Shown here: piece by piece, positions 7,185 through 14,118 of the stretch
Layout of the letters: every line of letters starts with the position of its first letter
Numbering within the stretch: position 1 is the stretch's first letter
Assembly: GCA_013812465.1 (NCBI GenBank)
Contig: JACCTK010000316.1
Span: 1-26,262, forward strand
From: Actinomycetota bacterium
Lineage (GTDB): Bacteria; Actinomycetota; Thermoleophilia; Gaiellales; Gaiellaceae
Direction: 5' to 3'
Length of the DNA stretch: 26,262 bases
Translations under genes and position numbers: made by a program
The notes under the pieces: model-generated
Databases searched by the model: none
Told to the model about the DNA's origin: nothing
Seen by the model: the letters and a program-made list of their open reading frames with translations, nothing else

Positions 7185-8594
7185 GGTTGTCTCCTTTCGA
7201 TGTCGGTGTGTAGAGCTGGTGATCATCTCTCGTTTTGCGGCGGAGAGGAGCTCGTCCCAGGTGGAGAGCTTCACCCGCGGCCTCCCCTGCTCGGAGCCGC
7301 GCTCCCGCTCGAGCGCGTCGATCGCCTCCCAGCCGTCGTAGAGGACGGCCTGGACTCCGCGCTCCGCGAGCAGATCCTCGAGGCGCTCCTCCGCGTCACT
7401 CCGGTCGAGGGAGCCGGTCGCGGCGTCTTCGAGTAGGCGATCCACCGTCTCGGTGGCGTCCTTCTTGTTCGTCCCGATGACGCCCGTCGGGCCGCGCTTG
7501 ATCCAGCCGGCGCAGTAGAGACCTGGGATCGGCACGCCTCGCTCGTCGAGGACACGGCCTTCCGAGTTCGGCATCGTCCCGGCGCGCTCGTCGAATGGCG
7601 TGCCCGGCAGCGCGACACCGTGGTAGCCGACGCTGCGGAAGACGATTCCACACGGGATCACCTCGCGCTCCTCGGTGGGAGCTGCTCGCACGCGCCCGGA
7701 CGCGTCCGCTTCGAGTCGATTCCGGACCAGCTCCACGGCCTCGACCGCATCGTCACCGAGAATCGCCACGGGCGAGACGCGGAAGCGCAGGTGGATCGCC
7801 CGCGGCTTGCCTGTCTTCTCGCGGGCCGCGAACGCGCGCAGCACGTCGACGTTACGGCGGACGAGCGGGGTCGCCACCTCGCGCTCGGCCTCGCTTGCCG
7901 GATCGAGCTCGAGCTCGCTCGGGTCGACGACGATGTCTGCGCCGGCCAGATCCCCGAGCTCTGCGAGCTCCGGAGGCGTCCACGAAGCCTGAACCGGTCC
8001 CCGCCTCCCGAGGACGAGGATCTCGCGGATCCCCGACTCGGCGATCGCGTCGATAGCTGGATCGGTCGTATCGGTCTTCGCCAGCTCCGCGCGCGTGAGC
8101 GCGAGCATGCGCGCGACATCGAGTGCGACGTTTCCGTTGCCGACGACGACTGCGCGCTCGGACGAGAGATCGAACGACAGGTCCTGGAACTCGGGATGGC
8201 CGTTGTACCAGGCGACGAGCTCGGTGGCCGACCAGGAGCCGGGGAGATCCTCGCCCGGGATACCCAGGCGCCGGTCGGTCTGGGCGCCGACCGCATACAC
8301 GACCGCGTCGTACAGCCGCATGAGCTCGGCGTGATCCACGACCTTCCCCACCTCCACGTTGCCGATGAAGCGGAAGCCGGGCCGCTGCGCGATTCTCTCG
8401 AACGCGCGTGAGACGTCCTTGAGCTTCGGGTGATCCGGGGCGACGCCGAGGCGCACGAGGCCCCAGGGAGTGGGCAGCCGCTCGATCATGTCGACCTCGA
8501 CGGGCAGCTCGGCGGCGAGGAGATGGCCGGCCGCGTAGAAGGCGGCAGGCCCGGAGCCGACCACCGCCACCCGCAGGGGGACCCGGTCCTTCAC
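7005..8594 (-). CDS. fprA: NADPH-ferredoxin reductase (FprA/adrenodoxin reductase type) with acidic C-terminal extension
   Basis: A 529-residue flavoprotein that transfers electrons between NADPH and ferredoxin in the cytosol, for example to supply P450s or biosynthetic enzymes. It has an FAD Rossmann motif VAVVGSGPAAFYAAG (about 9-23), the family block PTPWGLVRLGVAPDHP (41-56), an NADPH-binding motif VVGNGNVALDVARML (150-164), and the C-terminal FAD motif GLYCAGWIKRGPTGVIGTNKKDA (358-380). The normal family end (RPRVKLSTWDELLSAAKR) is reached near residue 455; M. tuberculosis FprA has about 456 residues. The frame then continues for about 74 codons into a highly acidic, disordered-looking tail containing an internal ribosome site and GTG (see 7005-7184). 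The GTG start at 8592-8594 has no ribosome site, but a TAGCAT box lies 7 bases upstream, so it is probably leaderless. Confidence 0.92.
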   Translation of the reverse strand: MKDRVPLRVAVVGSGPAAFYAAGHLLAAELPVEVDMIERLPTPWGLVRLGVAPDHPKLKDVSRAFERIAQRPGFRFIGNVEVGKVVDHAELMRLYDAVVYAVGAQTDRRLGIPGEDLPGSWSATELVAWYNGHPEFQDLSFDLSSERAVVVGNGNVALDVARMLALTRAELAKTDTTDPAIDAIAESGIREILVLGRRGPVQASWTPPELAELGDLAGADIVVDPSELELDPASEAEREVATPLVRRNVDVLRAFAAREKTGKPRAIHLRFRVSPVAILGDDAVEAVELVRNRLEADASGRVRAAPTEEREVIPCGIVFRSVGYHGVALPGTPFDERAGTMPNSEGRVLDERGVPIPGLYCAGWIKRGPTGVIGTNKKDATETVDRLLEDAATGSLDRSDAEERLEDLLAERGVQAVLYDGWEAIDALERERGSEQGRPRVKLSTWDELLSAAKREMITSSTHRHRKETTVSDAASRQERDGEHPEVDRAYDQGEGGQVPEDQEESEGYHGPDPESDEAGQGDDEDQAV

Positions 8595-8601
8595 CGCGCG
8601 G

Positions 8602-8607
8602 ATGCTA
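8602..8607 (-). promoter_or_regulatory. -10 box of a probably leaderless fprA promoter
   Basis: TAGCAT on the minus strand ends 7 bases before the fprA GTG (8594). No ribosome site and no clear -35 element are visible. It shares a 42-bp intergenic region with the divergent multicopper oxidase promoter. Confidence 0.55.
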
Positions 8608-8622
8608 CTTCCGGCCTCGCGC

Positions 8623-8628
8623 TACCCT
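8623..8628 (+). promoter_or_regulatory. -10 box of a probably leaderless multicopper oxidase promoter
   Basis: TACCCT ends 8 bases before GTG 8637. There is no ribosome site upstream of that GTG. The box is only 15 bases from the fprA -10 box on the other strand, so two RNA polymerases could not occupy both at once. Confidence 0.5.
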
Positions 8629-8636
8629 GCCCGACT

Positions 8637-10121
8637 GTGGTCCGCGCCCTGACGAAAGCCGTCGTCGTCCTCGTCTGCGCGCTTGCGCTCGGGGCCGGCG
8701 CGTGGATTGGAAAGCTTTGGTGGGACAGCCGGCTGCCCGGCACCTACAGCGTGATGGACTACGGGACGCTCGACTACGGCGGCCGAACGGCACCGCAGGC
8801 GGGGCACGAAGACCCCGCCCAGACGCGAACGAGCGTCGCGGATCTCCACGGGCCGCGTGCAGGAACCCCGGACGCGATGTTCACGCTAACCGCGAAGCGC
8901 GCGACCCTGCGGCTGACCTCCGGCCGAGAGGTCGACGCGCTGACATTCAACGGCCGCTCTCCCGGGCCCGAGCTCCGGGTGCGGCAGGGCGAGCTCGTCG
9001 AGGTGACGCTCGAGAACGAGGACGTCAGCCGTGGCGTGACGCTCCACTGGCACGGAGTGGACGTCCCGAACGCCGAGGACGGTGTCGCAGGCGTCACCCA
9101 GGACGCGGTTCTTCCCGGCGAGCACTACGTCTATCGCTTCCGCGCGGATCAGCTCGGGACGTTCTGGTACCACACCCACCAGGCCTCGTCGAAGGAGGTA
9201 CGGCGCGGTCTTTTCGGCGTATTCGTCATCGAGCCCCCCCAGGGAGTTTCCGGGCGCATGCTCGATCTCGCGCTCGTCTCGCACACCTTCGAGGGCGTGC
9301 CGACCTTGAACGGGAACGACGGAGTGGAGCAGCGCGCGGTCGACGCGGGAATGCCGGTCCGGCTACGCCTCGTCAACTCGGAGAACGCCGCGCGGCGATT
9401 CATGCTGAGCGGCACGCCGTTTCGCGTGGTAGCGATCGACGGAACGGAGCTGAACGAGCCGCCGCCCCTCGAGAATGTCTCCGTCGAGGTCTCGGCCGGC
9501 GGTCGCGCCGATCTCGAATTCACGATGCCGACGACGCCCGTTCGTCTTTCCCTCGACGGAACGGCCGTCGGCCTTTCGCTCAGCCCAGACGGCACCGCCA
9601 ACCCGTCCGCTGCTCTACCCGGCTCGGAGTTCCAGCCGTGGTCCTACGGCCGGCCCACGACAACCCCCTTCGACGCTTCCTCGTCGTTCGACCGGCGCTT
9701 CGAGCTCACCATCGGTCGCAAGCCCGGGTTCTTCAACGGCCGGCCCGGCATGCAGTGGACGATCAACGGGGACATCTATCCGCGCGTCCCGGCGTTCGTC
9801 GTGAAGGAGGGCGACCTCGTACAGGTGACGATCGAAAACGACACGGACGGTGTGCACCCGATGCATCTCCATGGCCACCATCTACTCGTCCTGAGCCGCG
9901 ACGGAGTCCCGGTCTCCGGCAGTCCGTGGTGGGTCGATACCCTCCACGTCGAGCAGGGCGTCGAGTACCTAGTCGCGTTCCGCGCCGACAACCCGGGCAT
10001 CTGGATGTATCACTGCCACAATCTCAGGCACGCGGGCCAGGGTCTAACGATGCACGTCGCCTACGAAGGTGTTGCGACACCGTTCAAGGCCGGCGACTCA
10101 GCACACAACCACCCCGAATAG
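8637..10121 (+). CDS. Membrane-anchored three-domain multicopper oxidase (laccase-like)
   Basis: A 494-residue extracytoplasmic oxidase expected to couple one-electron oxidation of a substrate (phenolics, Cu(I), Mn(II) or Fe(II)) to reduction of O2 to water. A hydrophobic N-terminal segment (8-27) is a signal anchor or signal peptide; no twin-arginine motif is visible. All copper-ligand motifs are present: HWHG (His137, His139), HTH (His179, His181), HPMHLHGH (His407, His410, His412) and HCHNLRHAGQGL (His459, Cys460, His461, His465). The residue 10 after the type-1 Cys, normally Met in bacterial enzymes, is Leu470. The true start is judged to be GTG 8637, because upstream codons in the frame lie antisense to fprA. 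A 17-bp hairpin follows the stop. The gene is divergent from fprA and convergent with a DUF6220 gene. The substrate cannot be told from sequence. Confidence 0.94.
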   Translation: MVRALTKAVVVLVCALALGAGAWIGKLWWDSRLPGTYSVMDYGTLDYGGRTAPQAGHEDPAQTRTSVADLHGPRAGTPDAMFTLTAKRATLRLTSGREVDALTFNGRSPGPELRVRQGELVEVTLENEDVSRGVTLHWHGVDVPNAEDGVAGVTQDAVLPGEHYVYRFRADQLGTFWYHTHQASSKEVRRGLFGVFVIEPPQGVSGRMLDLALVSHTFEGVPTLNGNDGVEQRAVDAGMPVRLRLVNSENAARRFMLSGTPFRVVAIDGTELNEPPPLENVSVEVSAGGRADLEFTMPTTPVRLSLDGTAVGLSLSPDGTANPSAALPGSEFQPWSYGRPTTTPFDASSSFDRRFELTIGRKPGFFNGRPGMQWTINGDIYPRVPAFVVKEGDLVQVTIENDTDGVHPMHLHGHHLLVLSRDGVPVSGSPWWVDTLHVEQGVEYLVAFRADNPGIWMYHCHNLRHAGQGLTMHVAYEGVATPFKAGDSAHNHPE

Positions 10122-10122
10122 A

Positions 10123-10162
10123 GCGCAAGATGGAATCCGCGAGTACGGATTCCATCTTGCGC
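10123..10162. terminator. Bidirectional terminator hairpin between the oxidase and DUF6220 genes
   Basis: Perfect 17-bp inverted repeat (10123-10139 with 10146-10162) with a 6-base loop. It starts 1 base after the oxidase stop codon and ends 14 bases before the stop of the convergent gene. No U-tract is present. It is the longest perfect stem I found in the window. Confidence 0.8.
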
Positions 10163-10176
10163 GAGTCGCTGAGGAG

Positions 10177-10614
10177 CTACATCGGCGCGGTCGGGCGCCC
10201 TACCATCCTGCTGCTGCGCCACTCGTCCGTCGCGATCCATGCCGACACGGTGAAGATCAAGAGCGCGTTCACCGGGTGGAGGAAGCCGAAGATGCTTGGC
10301 ACCTCGAAGCCGAACCAGGCGAGGAAGAGCTGGATGACGAGCAGGAGGGCGAGCAGTCCATGCCGTCCGAGGCGCCATCTTCCGATACCGGCGGCGACTC
10401 CGATGGCGAGGAAGATCAGCCCCGCGAGGATGATGAGGTAGCCGAATCCGGCGTGCAGGCCGAAGCCGTCCATGAATACTTCGTCATCGATGGTCGAGCC
10501 CTCGTCCTCGAGCTTGTTGGCCGCATAGAACGCGCCGTAGCCCGCGAACCCGACCTGCACGATGATGAGGAGAAAGAGAAGCGCCGACCACCAGCGATAC
10601 AAAGCTCTGACCAC
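10177..10614 (-). CDS. DUF6220 family four-helix membrane protein
   Basis: A 145-residue protein with four predicted transmembrane helices at about 11-31, 52-75, 85-103 and 110-127. Two helices begin with a histidine motif, LHAGFGYLI (His54) and LHPVNALLIF (His113), a pattern I associate with DUF6220 membrane proteins of Actinobacteria and Chloroflexi; the function is unknown. Paired helix-end histidines in a small four-helix protein could ligate heme b, but this is inference. The GTG start (10612-10614) has a good GGAGG ribosome site at 5 bases spacing. TAGTCT lies further upstream within a palindromic region. It is convergent with the multicopper oxidase and downstream of erpA on the same strand, with a 132-bp gap that contains a tandem repeat. 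Confidence 0.72.
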   Translation of the reverse strand: MVRALYRWWSALLFLLIIVQVGFAGYGAFYAANKLEDEGSTIDDEVFMDGFGLHAGFGYLIILAGLIFLAIGVAAGIGRWRLGRHGLLALLLVIQLFLAWFGFEVPSIFGFLHPVNALLIFTVSAWIATDEWRSSRMVGRPTAPM

Positions 10615-10630
10615 ATCGACCTCCGCGTAG

Positions 10631-10656
10631 CTGACATCTCGAGACTACGAGGTCAG
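10631..10656 (-). promoter_or_regulatory. -10 box within a dyad: promoter and possible operator of the DUF6220 gene
   Basis: On the minus strand TAGTCT (10647-10642) fits a -10 box and would start RNA about 20 bases upstream of the GTG, leaving room for the GGAGG site. It overlaps an 8-bp palindrome TCTCGAGA (10637-10644), flanked by inverted arms CTGAC (10631-10635) and GTCAG (10652-10656). A repressor dimer could bind here. Confidence 0.35.
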
Positions 10657-10692
10657 GCGGACGATCTCAAGCTCCAGCACCGAAGCCAGCAC

Positions 10693-10734
10693 GGAGATCC
10701 CAGCGTGGAGATCCCAGCGCGGAGATCAATGCTG
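10693..10734. repeat. Three tandem copies of a 14-bp unit
   Basis: Unit GGAGATCCCAGCGY at 10693-10706 and 10707-10720, differing only in the last base, followed by a degenerate third copy at 10721-10734. It lies in the 132-bp gap between erpA and the DUF6220 gene, just beyond the erpA stop. No coding role is apparent. Confidence 0.75.
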
Positions 10735-10746
10735 AGAAAGCGTAGG

Positions 10747-11172
10747 TCAGTGCGAGCAGCCCGGCCCGCAGCCATGGGCCGCGGCAGGTGCGTCGCCGGC
10801 GGGCTCCTCGCCCTCGGCAACGGTAAAGGAGTGCCCGCAACCGCACGAGGCGGCCGCGTTGGGGTTGTCGATCTTGAACCCCGCCTCCTGGATCGTGTTC
10901 AGGAAGTCGACGGTCGCACCCTGGAGATAGGGAGCGCTGAAGGGATCGACGACGACCCGCACACCCTCGAGCTCGAGCTCGAGGTCGCCCTCGGCGGCGC
11001 CTGAGTCGAAACCGAGCCCGTACTGGAAGCCAGAGCAACCGCCACCTTGAATCGCGAGGCGAAGCACGAGCGACTCACCGTCCGCCTCCTCGGCCATGAG
11101 GTCCTTGACCTTCGCGGCTGCGACGGGCGTGAGTGAGATCAGCGTCTCGGTCGGGTGCTCGATCGTTGCCAT
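10747..11172 (-). CDS. erpA: A-type iron-sulfur carrier protein (ErpA/HesB family)
   Basis: A 141-residue cytosolic carrier that accepts Fe-S clusters from the SUF/ISC scaffold and delivers them to apo-proteins. The three conserved cysteines are present: Cys46 in GGGCSGFQYGLGF, and Cys110 and Cys112 in ASCGCGHSF. Family proteins usually stop soon after CGCGxSF; this one continues about 25 residues through an Ala/Gly/Glu-rich linker to HGCGPGCSH, with two Cys and two His, a plausible extra metal site. The ATG at 11170-11172 is chosen because the family motif TETLISLTPVAAAKV follows; an in-frame GTG 8 codons upstream is less likely. No ribosome site is present, and TACCAT lies 6 bases upstream, so it is probably leaderless. 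It is divergent from nuoA, which fits a role in supplying complex I clusters (inference). Confidence 0.93.
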   Translation of the reverse strand: MATIEHPTETLISLTPVAAAKVKDLMAEEADGESLVLRLAIQGGGCSGFQYGLGFDSGAAEGDLELELEGVRVVVDPFSAPYLQGATVDFLNTIQEAGFKIDNPNAAASCGCGHSFTVAEGEEPAGDAPAAAHGCGPGCSH

Positions 11173-11178
11173 GGACTC

Positions 11179-11184
11179 ATGGTA
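11179..11184 (-). promoter_or_regulatory. -10 box of a probably leaderless erpA promoter
   Basis: TACCAT on the minus strand ends 6 bases before the erpA ATG at 11172, which has no ribosome site. Spacing matches the other leaderless candidates in the window. Confidence 0.55.
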
Positions 11185-11281
11185 GCGGACGGCCATGCGG
11201 ATACCAGCCTCGACTTTGTAACACGCGTATCGCGCATTCCACGCCGAGTTGCGCTTTCCTTCGTGCGCCTGGAAGGGAGAG

Positions 11282-11290
11282 TGCTAGGCT
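11282..11290 (+). promoter_or_regulatory. Extended -10 promoter of the nuo operon
   Basis: TGCTAGGCT fits an extended -10 (TGn followed by TAnnnT). Transcription would start near 11297, giving a leader of about 38 bases before the nuoA GTG. No convincing -35 hexamer is present at 16-18 bases. This is the only candidate promoter seen for the 14-gene operon. Confidence 0.5.
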
Positions 11291-11314
11291 CGTCCGCAGA
11301 CGAAGATCGATGGT

Positions 11315-11326
11315 CCCCCGCGGGGG
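11315..11326 (+). promoter_or_regulatory. Palindrome CCCCCGCGGGGG in the nuoA leader
   Basis: A perfect 12-base palindrome ending 8 bases before the nuoA start. In RNA it could fold only with a tight loop, but as DNA it is a symmetrical protein-binding site. Its right half (GGGGG) is also the only purine-rich tract able to act as a ribosome site for nuoA. Confidence 0.35.
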
Positions 11327-11334
11327 TTAGACGC

Positions 11335-11700
11335 GTGCTCGACAACTGGCTGCCGTTCCTGTTCTACGCGCTCTTCGCGGCGGCGATCCCGGCATCGATG
11401 ATCGCCATGTCTTTCCTTCTTCCTCGGCGCCCCGTCGCGCGCACGAGGCAGAAGATGCTTCCGTTCGAGTCGGGCGTCTCCGAAGGGGCTCCAACCCGTG
11501 AGCGCCGCTTCACTGTCAGCTTCTACCTCACCGCGATCCTCTTCATCCTCTTCGACATCGAGATCGTCTTCCTGTATCCGCTCGCCGTGCGGCTCGATGC
11601 CCTCGGCTGGTTTGGGCTCGTGGAGCTCCTCGTCTTCGTCGCGATCCTTGCCGTGGCGTACGTGTACATCTGGCGCAAAGGAGCGCTCGACTGGCACTGA
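11335..11700 (+). CDS. nuoA: NADH-quinone oxidoreductase subunit A
   Basis: A 121-residue membrane subunit of complex I with three helices: about 5-28, 60-85 and 90-113. The loop between helices 1 and 2, containing [12 protein letters not shown], closes the quinone-access site against NuoD and NuoH. The usual Cys of this loop is Ser here, which is common in bacteria. Helix 2 carries the conserved acidic [13 protein letters not shown]. Start GTG 11335 gives [14 protein letters not shown]; the open frame upstream is not family-like. It is the first gene of the nuo operon, divergent from erpA, and nuoB begins 14 bases downstream. Confidence 0.97.
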   Translation: MLDNWLPFLFYALFAAAIPASMIAMSFLLPRRPVARTRQKMLPFESGVSEGAPTRERRFTVSFYLTAILFILFDIEIVFLYPLAVRLDALGWFGLVELLVFVAILAVAYVYIWRKGALDWH

Positions 11701-11714
11701 AGCGGCAGCTCCCG

Positions 11715-12293
11715 GTGATCAGCGACCGCCCGCTCGCCGAGGCCGGTCTTCAGTCCGAGCGCGTGCTCTGGCCGGACAAAGGCCCGGGTGTGTTCGAGCG
11801 CGAGGTCGCGGAGATCGAGGATGCGCTCCTCCTGACCACGGTCCAGAAGGCGGTTGCCTGGGCGCAGTCGGGCTCGGTCTGGCCGGACACTTTCGGGCTC
11901 GCGTGCTGTGCGATGGAGATGATCGCCGTCGTCTCCTCGCGCTACGACATCGCGCGCTTCGGCATGGAGCGCTTCAGCTCGTCGCCCCGCCAGGCCGACC
12001 TGCTCATCGTCTCGGGGCGCGTGACGCACAAGATGGCCGGCCCGCTGCGACAGGTGTACGACCAGATGCTCGAGCCGAAGTGGACGATCGCGATGGGCGC
12101 GTGCGCCAGCTCGGGCGGGATGTTCGGCAACTACACGATTCTGCAAGGTGTCGACAAGATCGTTCCGGTCGACGTCCACGTGCCCGGGTGCCCCCCGCGT
12201 CCGGAGGCTCTCATCGAGGGCGTCGTGCGGCTGCACGAGAAGATCCGCGCGGGCGTGCCGCCGGCCTACGAGATCCGTGGAGTCGCCGAGTGA
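11715..12293 (+). CDS. nuoB: NADH-quinone oxidoreductase subunit B
   Basis: A 192-residue peripheral-arm subunit carrying cluster N2, the [4Fe-4S] centre that hands electrons to quinone. All four ligands are visible: the adjacent pair Cys64-Cys65 in GLACCAMEM, Cys130 in [14 protein letters not shown], and Cys159 in [11 protein letters not shown]. Start GTG 11715 gives an N-terminus of [11 protein letters not shown]; there is no strong ribosome site, so translation probably depends on coupling to nuoA 14 bases upstream. The stop TGA overlaps the nuoC GTG by 4 bases. Confidence 0.97.
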   Translation: MISDRPLAEAGLQSERVLWPDKGPGVFEREVAEIEDALLLTTVQKAVAWAQSGSVWPDTFGLACCAMEMIAVVSSRYDIARFGMERFSSSPRQADLLIVSGRVTHKMAGPLRQVYDQMLEPKWTIAMGACASSGGMFGNYTILQGVDKIVPVDVHVPGCPPRPEALIEGVVRLHEKIRAGVPPAYEIRGVAE

Positions 12294-12841
12294 CGATCGC
12301 AGCGACCGGTGTTCCGGGTGTGATCGAGACGCGGGAGGCGCACGGTCAGACGACAGTCGTCGTCGATCCGGCGCGCCTCGTCGAGGCGTGCTTCCATCTC
12401 CGCGACGAAGCGGGATTCAACTTCCTGAGCGACATTGCGCCGACGGACTACCTCGGCTGGGGCGAGAACGGTGTTGCCGGCTACATCGGAACTGCCGCCG
12501 GGCGCGACCTCAACAACCCCGGGTCGCAGGGCCTCGCACGACTCCCGGAGCCGAAGCCGAAACGCTTCTCGGTCTCGTACCAGCTCCTGCGAGTCTCGGA
12601 CGAGCCAGCCCGCCTGTGCGTCCAGGTGTGGCTCGACGACGGCGAATCGGTCGCAAGCGTGCTTCCGGTCTGGCCGGCGGCCGACTGGTTCGAGCGCGAG
12701 GCTTGGGACATGATGGGTATCCGCTTCGACGGGCACCCGAACCTCGTCCGGATCCTCATGGACGACGACTGGGAGGGGCACCCTCTCCGCAAGGACTATC
12801 CACTCGGCGGCGAGCCCGTGCGCTTCTCGGACGAGGACTAG
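12290..12841 (+). CDS. nuoC: NADH-quinone oxidoreductase subunit C
   Basis: A 183-residue subunit (30-kDa type) of the connecting fragment of complex I; it carries no cofactor and holds NuoD in place. The diagnostic C-terminal block is present: [20 protein letters not shown], followed by [21 protein letters not shown]. The N-terminal half contains [13 protein letters not shown]. NuoC is a separate gene rather than the NuoCD fusion of enterobacteria. Start GTG 12290 overlaps the nuoB stop (GTGA), implying translational coupling. nuoD starts 8 bases after the stop. Confidence 0.97.
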   Translation: MTIAATGVPGVIETREAHGQTTVVVDPARLVEACFHLRDEAGFNFLSDIAPTDYLGWGENGVAGYIGTAAGRDLNNPGSQGLARLPEPKPKRFSVSYQLLRVSDEPARLCVQVWLDDGESVASVLPVWPAADWFEREAWDMMGIRFDGHPNLVRILMDDDWEGHPLRKDYPLGGEPVRFSDED

Positions 12842-12849
12842 GTGGCCTA

Positions 12850-14118
12850 GTGGCAATCGTCGCTCCCAAGCGCATCTACGAAGGCTCGCGCATTCCGCAG
12901 CCGGTACCCACCATTCTCGAGGTCGATCCCGCGAAGCACGACCTGGCGGACATCCTCCGGGTCAACTTCGGTCCGAACCACCCCTCCACGCACGGCGTGC
13001 TGCGGCTGATCGTCGACCTCGACGGGGAGACGGTCGCGGGCATCCGCGCCGTGATCGGCTATCTCCACACGGGGTTCGAGAAGAACATGGAGGCGAAGAC
13101 GTGGTGGAAGTCCGTCACGTACGCGCCGCGGATCGACTACGTCTCGTTCCAGGCGAACGAGCTCGTCTACGTGCTCGCGGTCGAGAAGCTGCTCGAGCTG
13201 GAGGTGCCGCGCCGCGCGACCTGGGCGCGTATGGCTTTGACGGAGCTCAATCGCATCCACTCGCACCTCGTCTGGCTGGGAACCTCGGCGCTCGAGCTGG
13301 GCGCGATCTCGCTCCTCTGGTACACGTTCGACGATCGCGACGAGCTCCTCGACCTGTTCGAGATGGTCGGCGGCGCGCGCATGCACACGCGCTACTTCCA
13401 GGTGGGCGGGCTCGCCGAGGATCTCCCGCCCGGCTTCACGGCACAGGCGAGGACGTTCTGCGACGCCATGGTGAAGTCGGTCGACGATTACGAGACGATC
13501 CTCGACCGCAACGCGATCTGGCTCGAGCGGACGAAGGGAATCGGCCTCCTCTCCGCCGACGACGCTCTCGCCCTCGCCCAGTCGGGCCCCGTGCTGCGTG
13601 CCTCGGGCGTCGACTGGGACCTCCGGAAGACGATGCCCTATCTCGCCTACGACGAGGTCGAGTTCGACGTGCCGGTCTACGAGAACGGGGACGTCTACGA
13701 CCGCTACAAGGTCCACATGGACGAGATGCGCGAGTCCGTGCGCATCGTCCGTCAGTGCCTCGACCGGATCGACGAGACGGAAGGACAGCCGTGGATCACC
13801 GACGATCGTAAGGTCGTTCTCCCGCCCCGCCACGAGCTCCACACCTCCATGGAGACGCTGATCCACCACTTCAAGCTCGTGACGGAGGGCTTCACCGTGC
13901 CGGAGGGCGAGGCGTACGTCGTGATCGAGTCCCCGCGCGGCGAGGCCGGCTGCTACCTCGTCTCGGACGGCGGCTCGAAGCCGTGGCGAGTCCGGTTCCG
14001 CGCGCCGAGCTTCGCTGCGTTACAGGCGACCGCAACCGTCGTCCAGAACTGCCTCGTCGCCGACCTTGTCGCAGTGGCCGGGTCGCTCGATCCCGTGATG
14101 GGAGACGCAGACCGGTGA
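12850..14118 (+). CDS. nuoD: NADH-quinone oxidoreductase subunit D
   Basis: A 422-residue subunit (49-kDa type), homologous to the [NiFe]-hydrogenase large subunit without its metal cysteines, forming the quinone-binding pocket with NuoB and NuoH. The quinone-site residues are present: His48 in NHPSTHGVLR and Tyr97 in PRIDYVSFQ. Other family blocks include GYLHTGFEKNME, ELNRIHSHLVWLG and the C-terminal RFRAPSFAALQA. Start GTG 12850 follows AGGTGG at 5 bases. The last codons overlap nuoE by 4 bases (GTGA). Confidence 0.98.
   Translation: MAIVAPKRIYEGSRIPQPVPTILEVDPAKHDLADILRVNFGPNHPSTHGVLRLIVDLDGETVAGIRAVIGYLHTGFEKNMEAKTWWKSVTYAPRIDYVSFQANELVYVLAVEKLLELEVPRRATWARMALTELNRIHSHLVWLGTSALELGAISLLWYTFDDRDELLDLFEMVGGARMHTRYFQVGGLAEDLPPGFTAQARTFCDAMVKSVDDYETILDRNAIWLERTKGIGLLSADDALALAQSGPVLRASGVDWDLRKTMPYLAYDEVEFDVPVYENGDVYDRYKVHMDEMRESVRIVRQCLDRIDETEGQPWITDDRKVVLPPRHELHTSMETLIHHFKLVTEGFTVPEGEAYVVIESPRGEAGCYLVSDGGSKPWRVRFRAPSFAALQATATVVQNCLVADLVAVAGSLDPVMGDADR

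Noticed and set aside
8430..8636. Upstream extension of the multicopper oxidase frame
   Set aside because: It runs antisense through fprA; the signal-anchor begins right after GTG 8637.
10693..10734. CRISPR-like repeats
   Set aside because: Units are 14 bp and directly tandem without spacers, so this is a simple tandem repeat.
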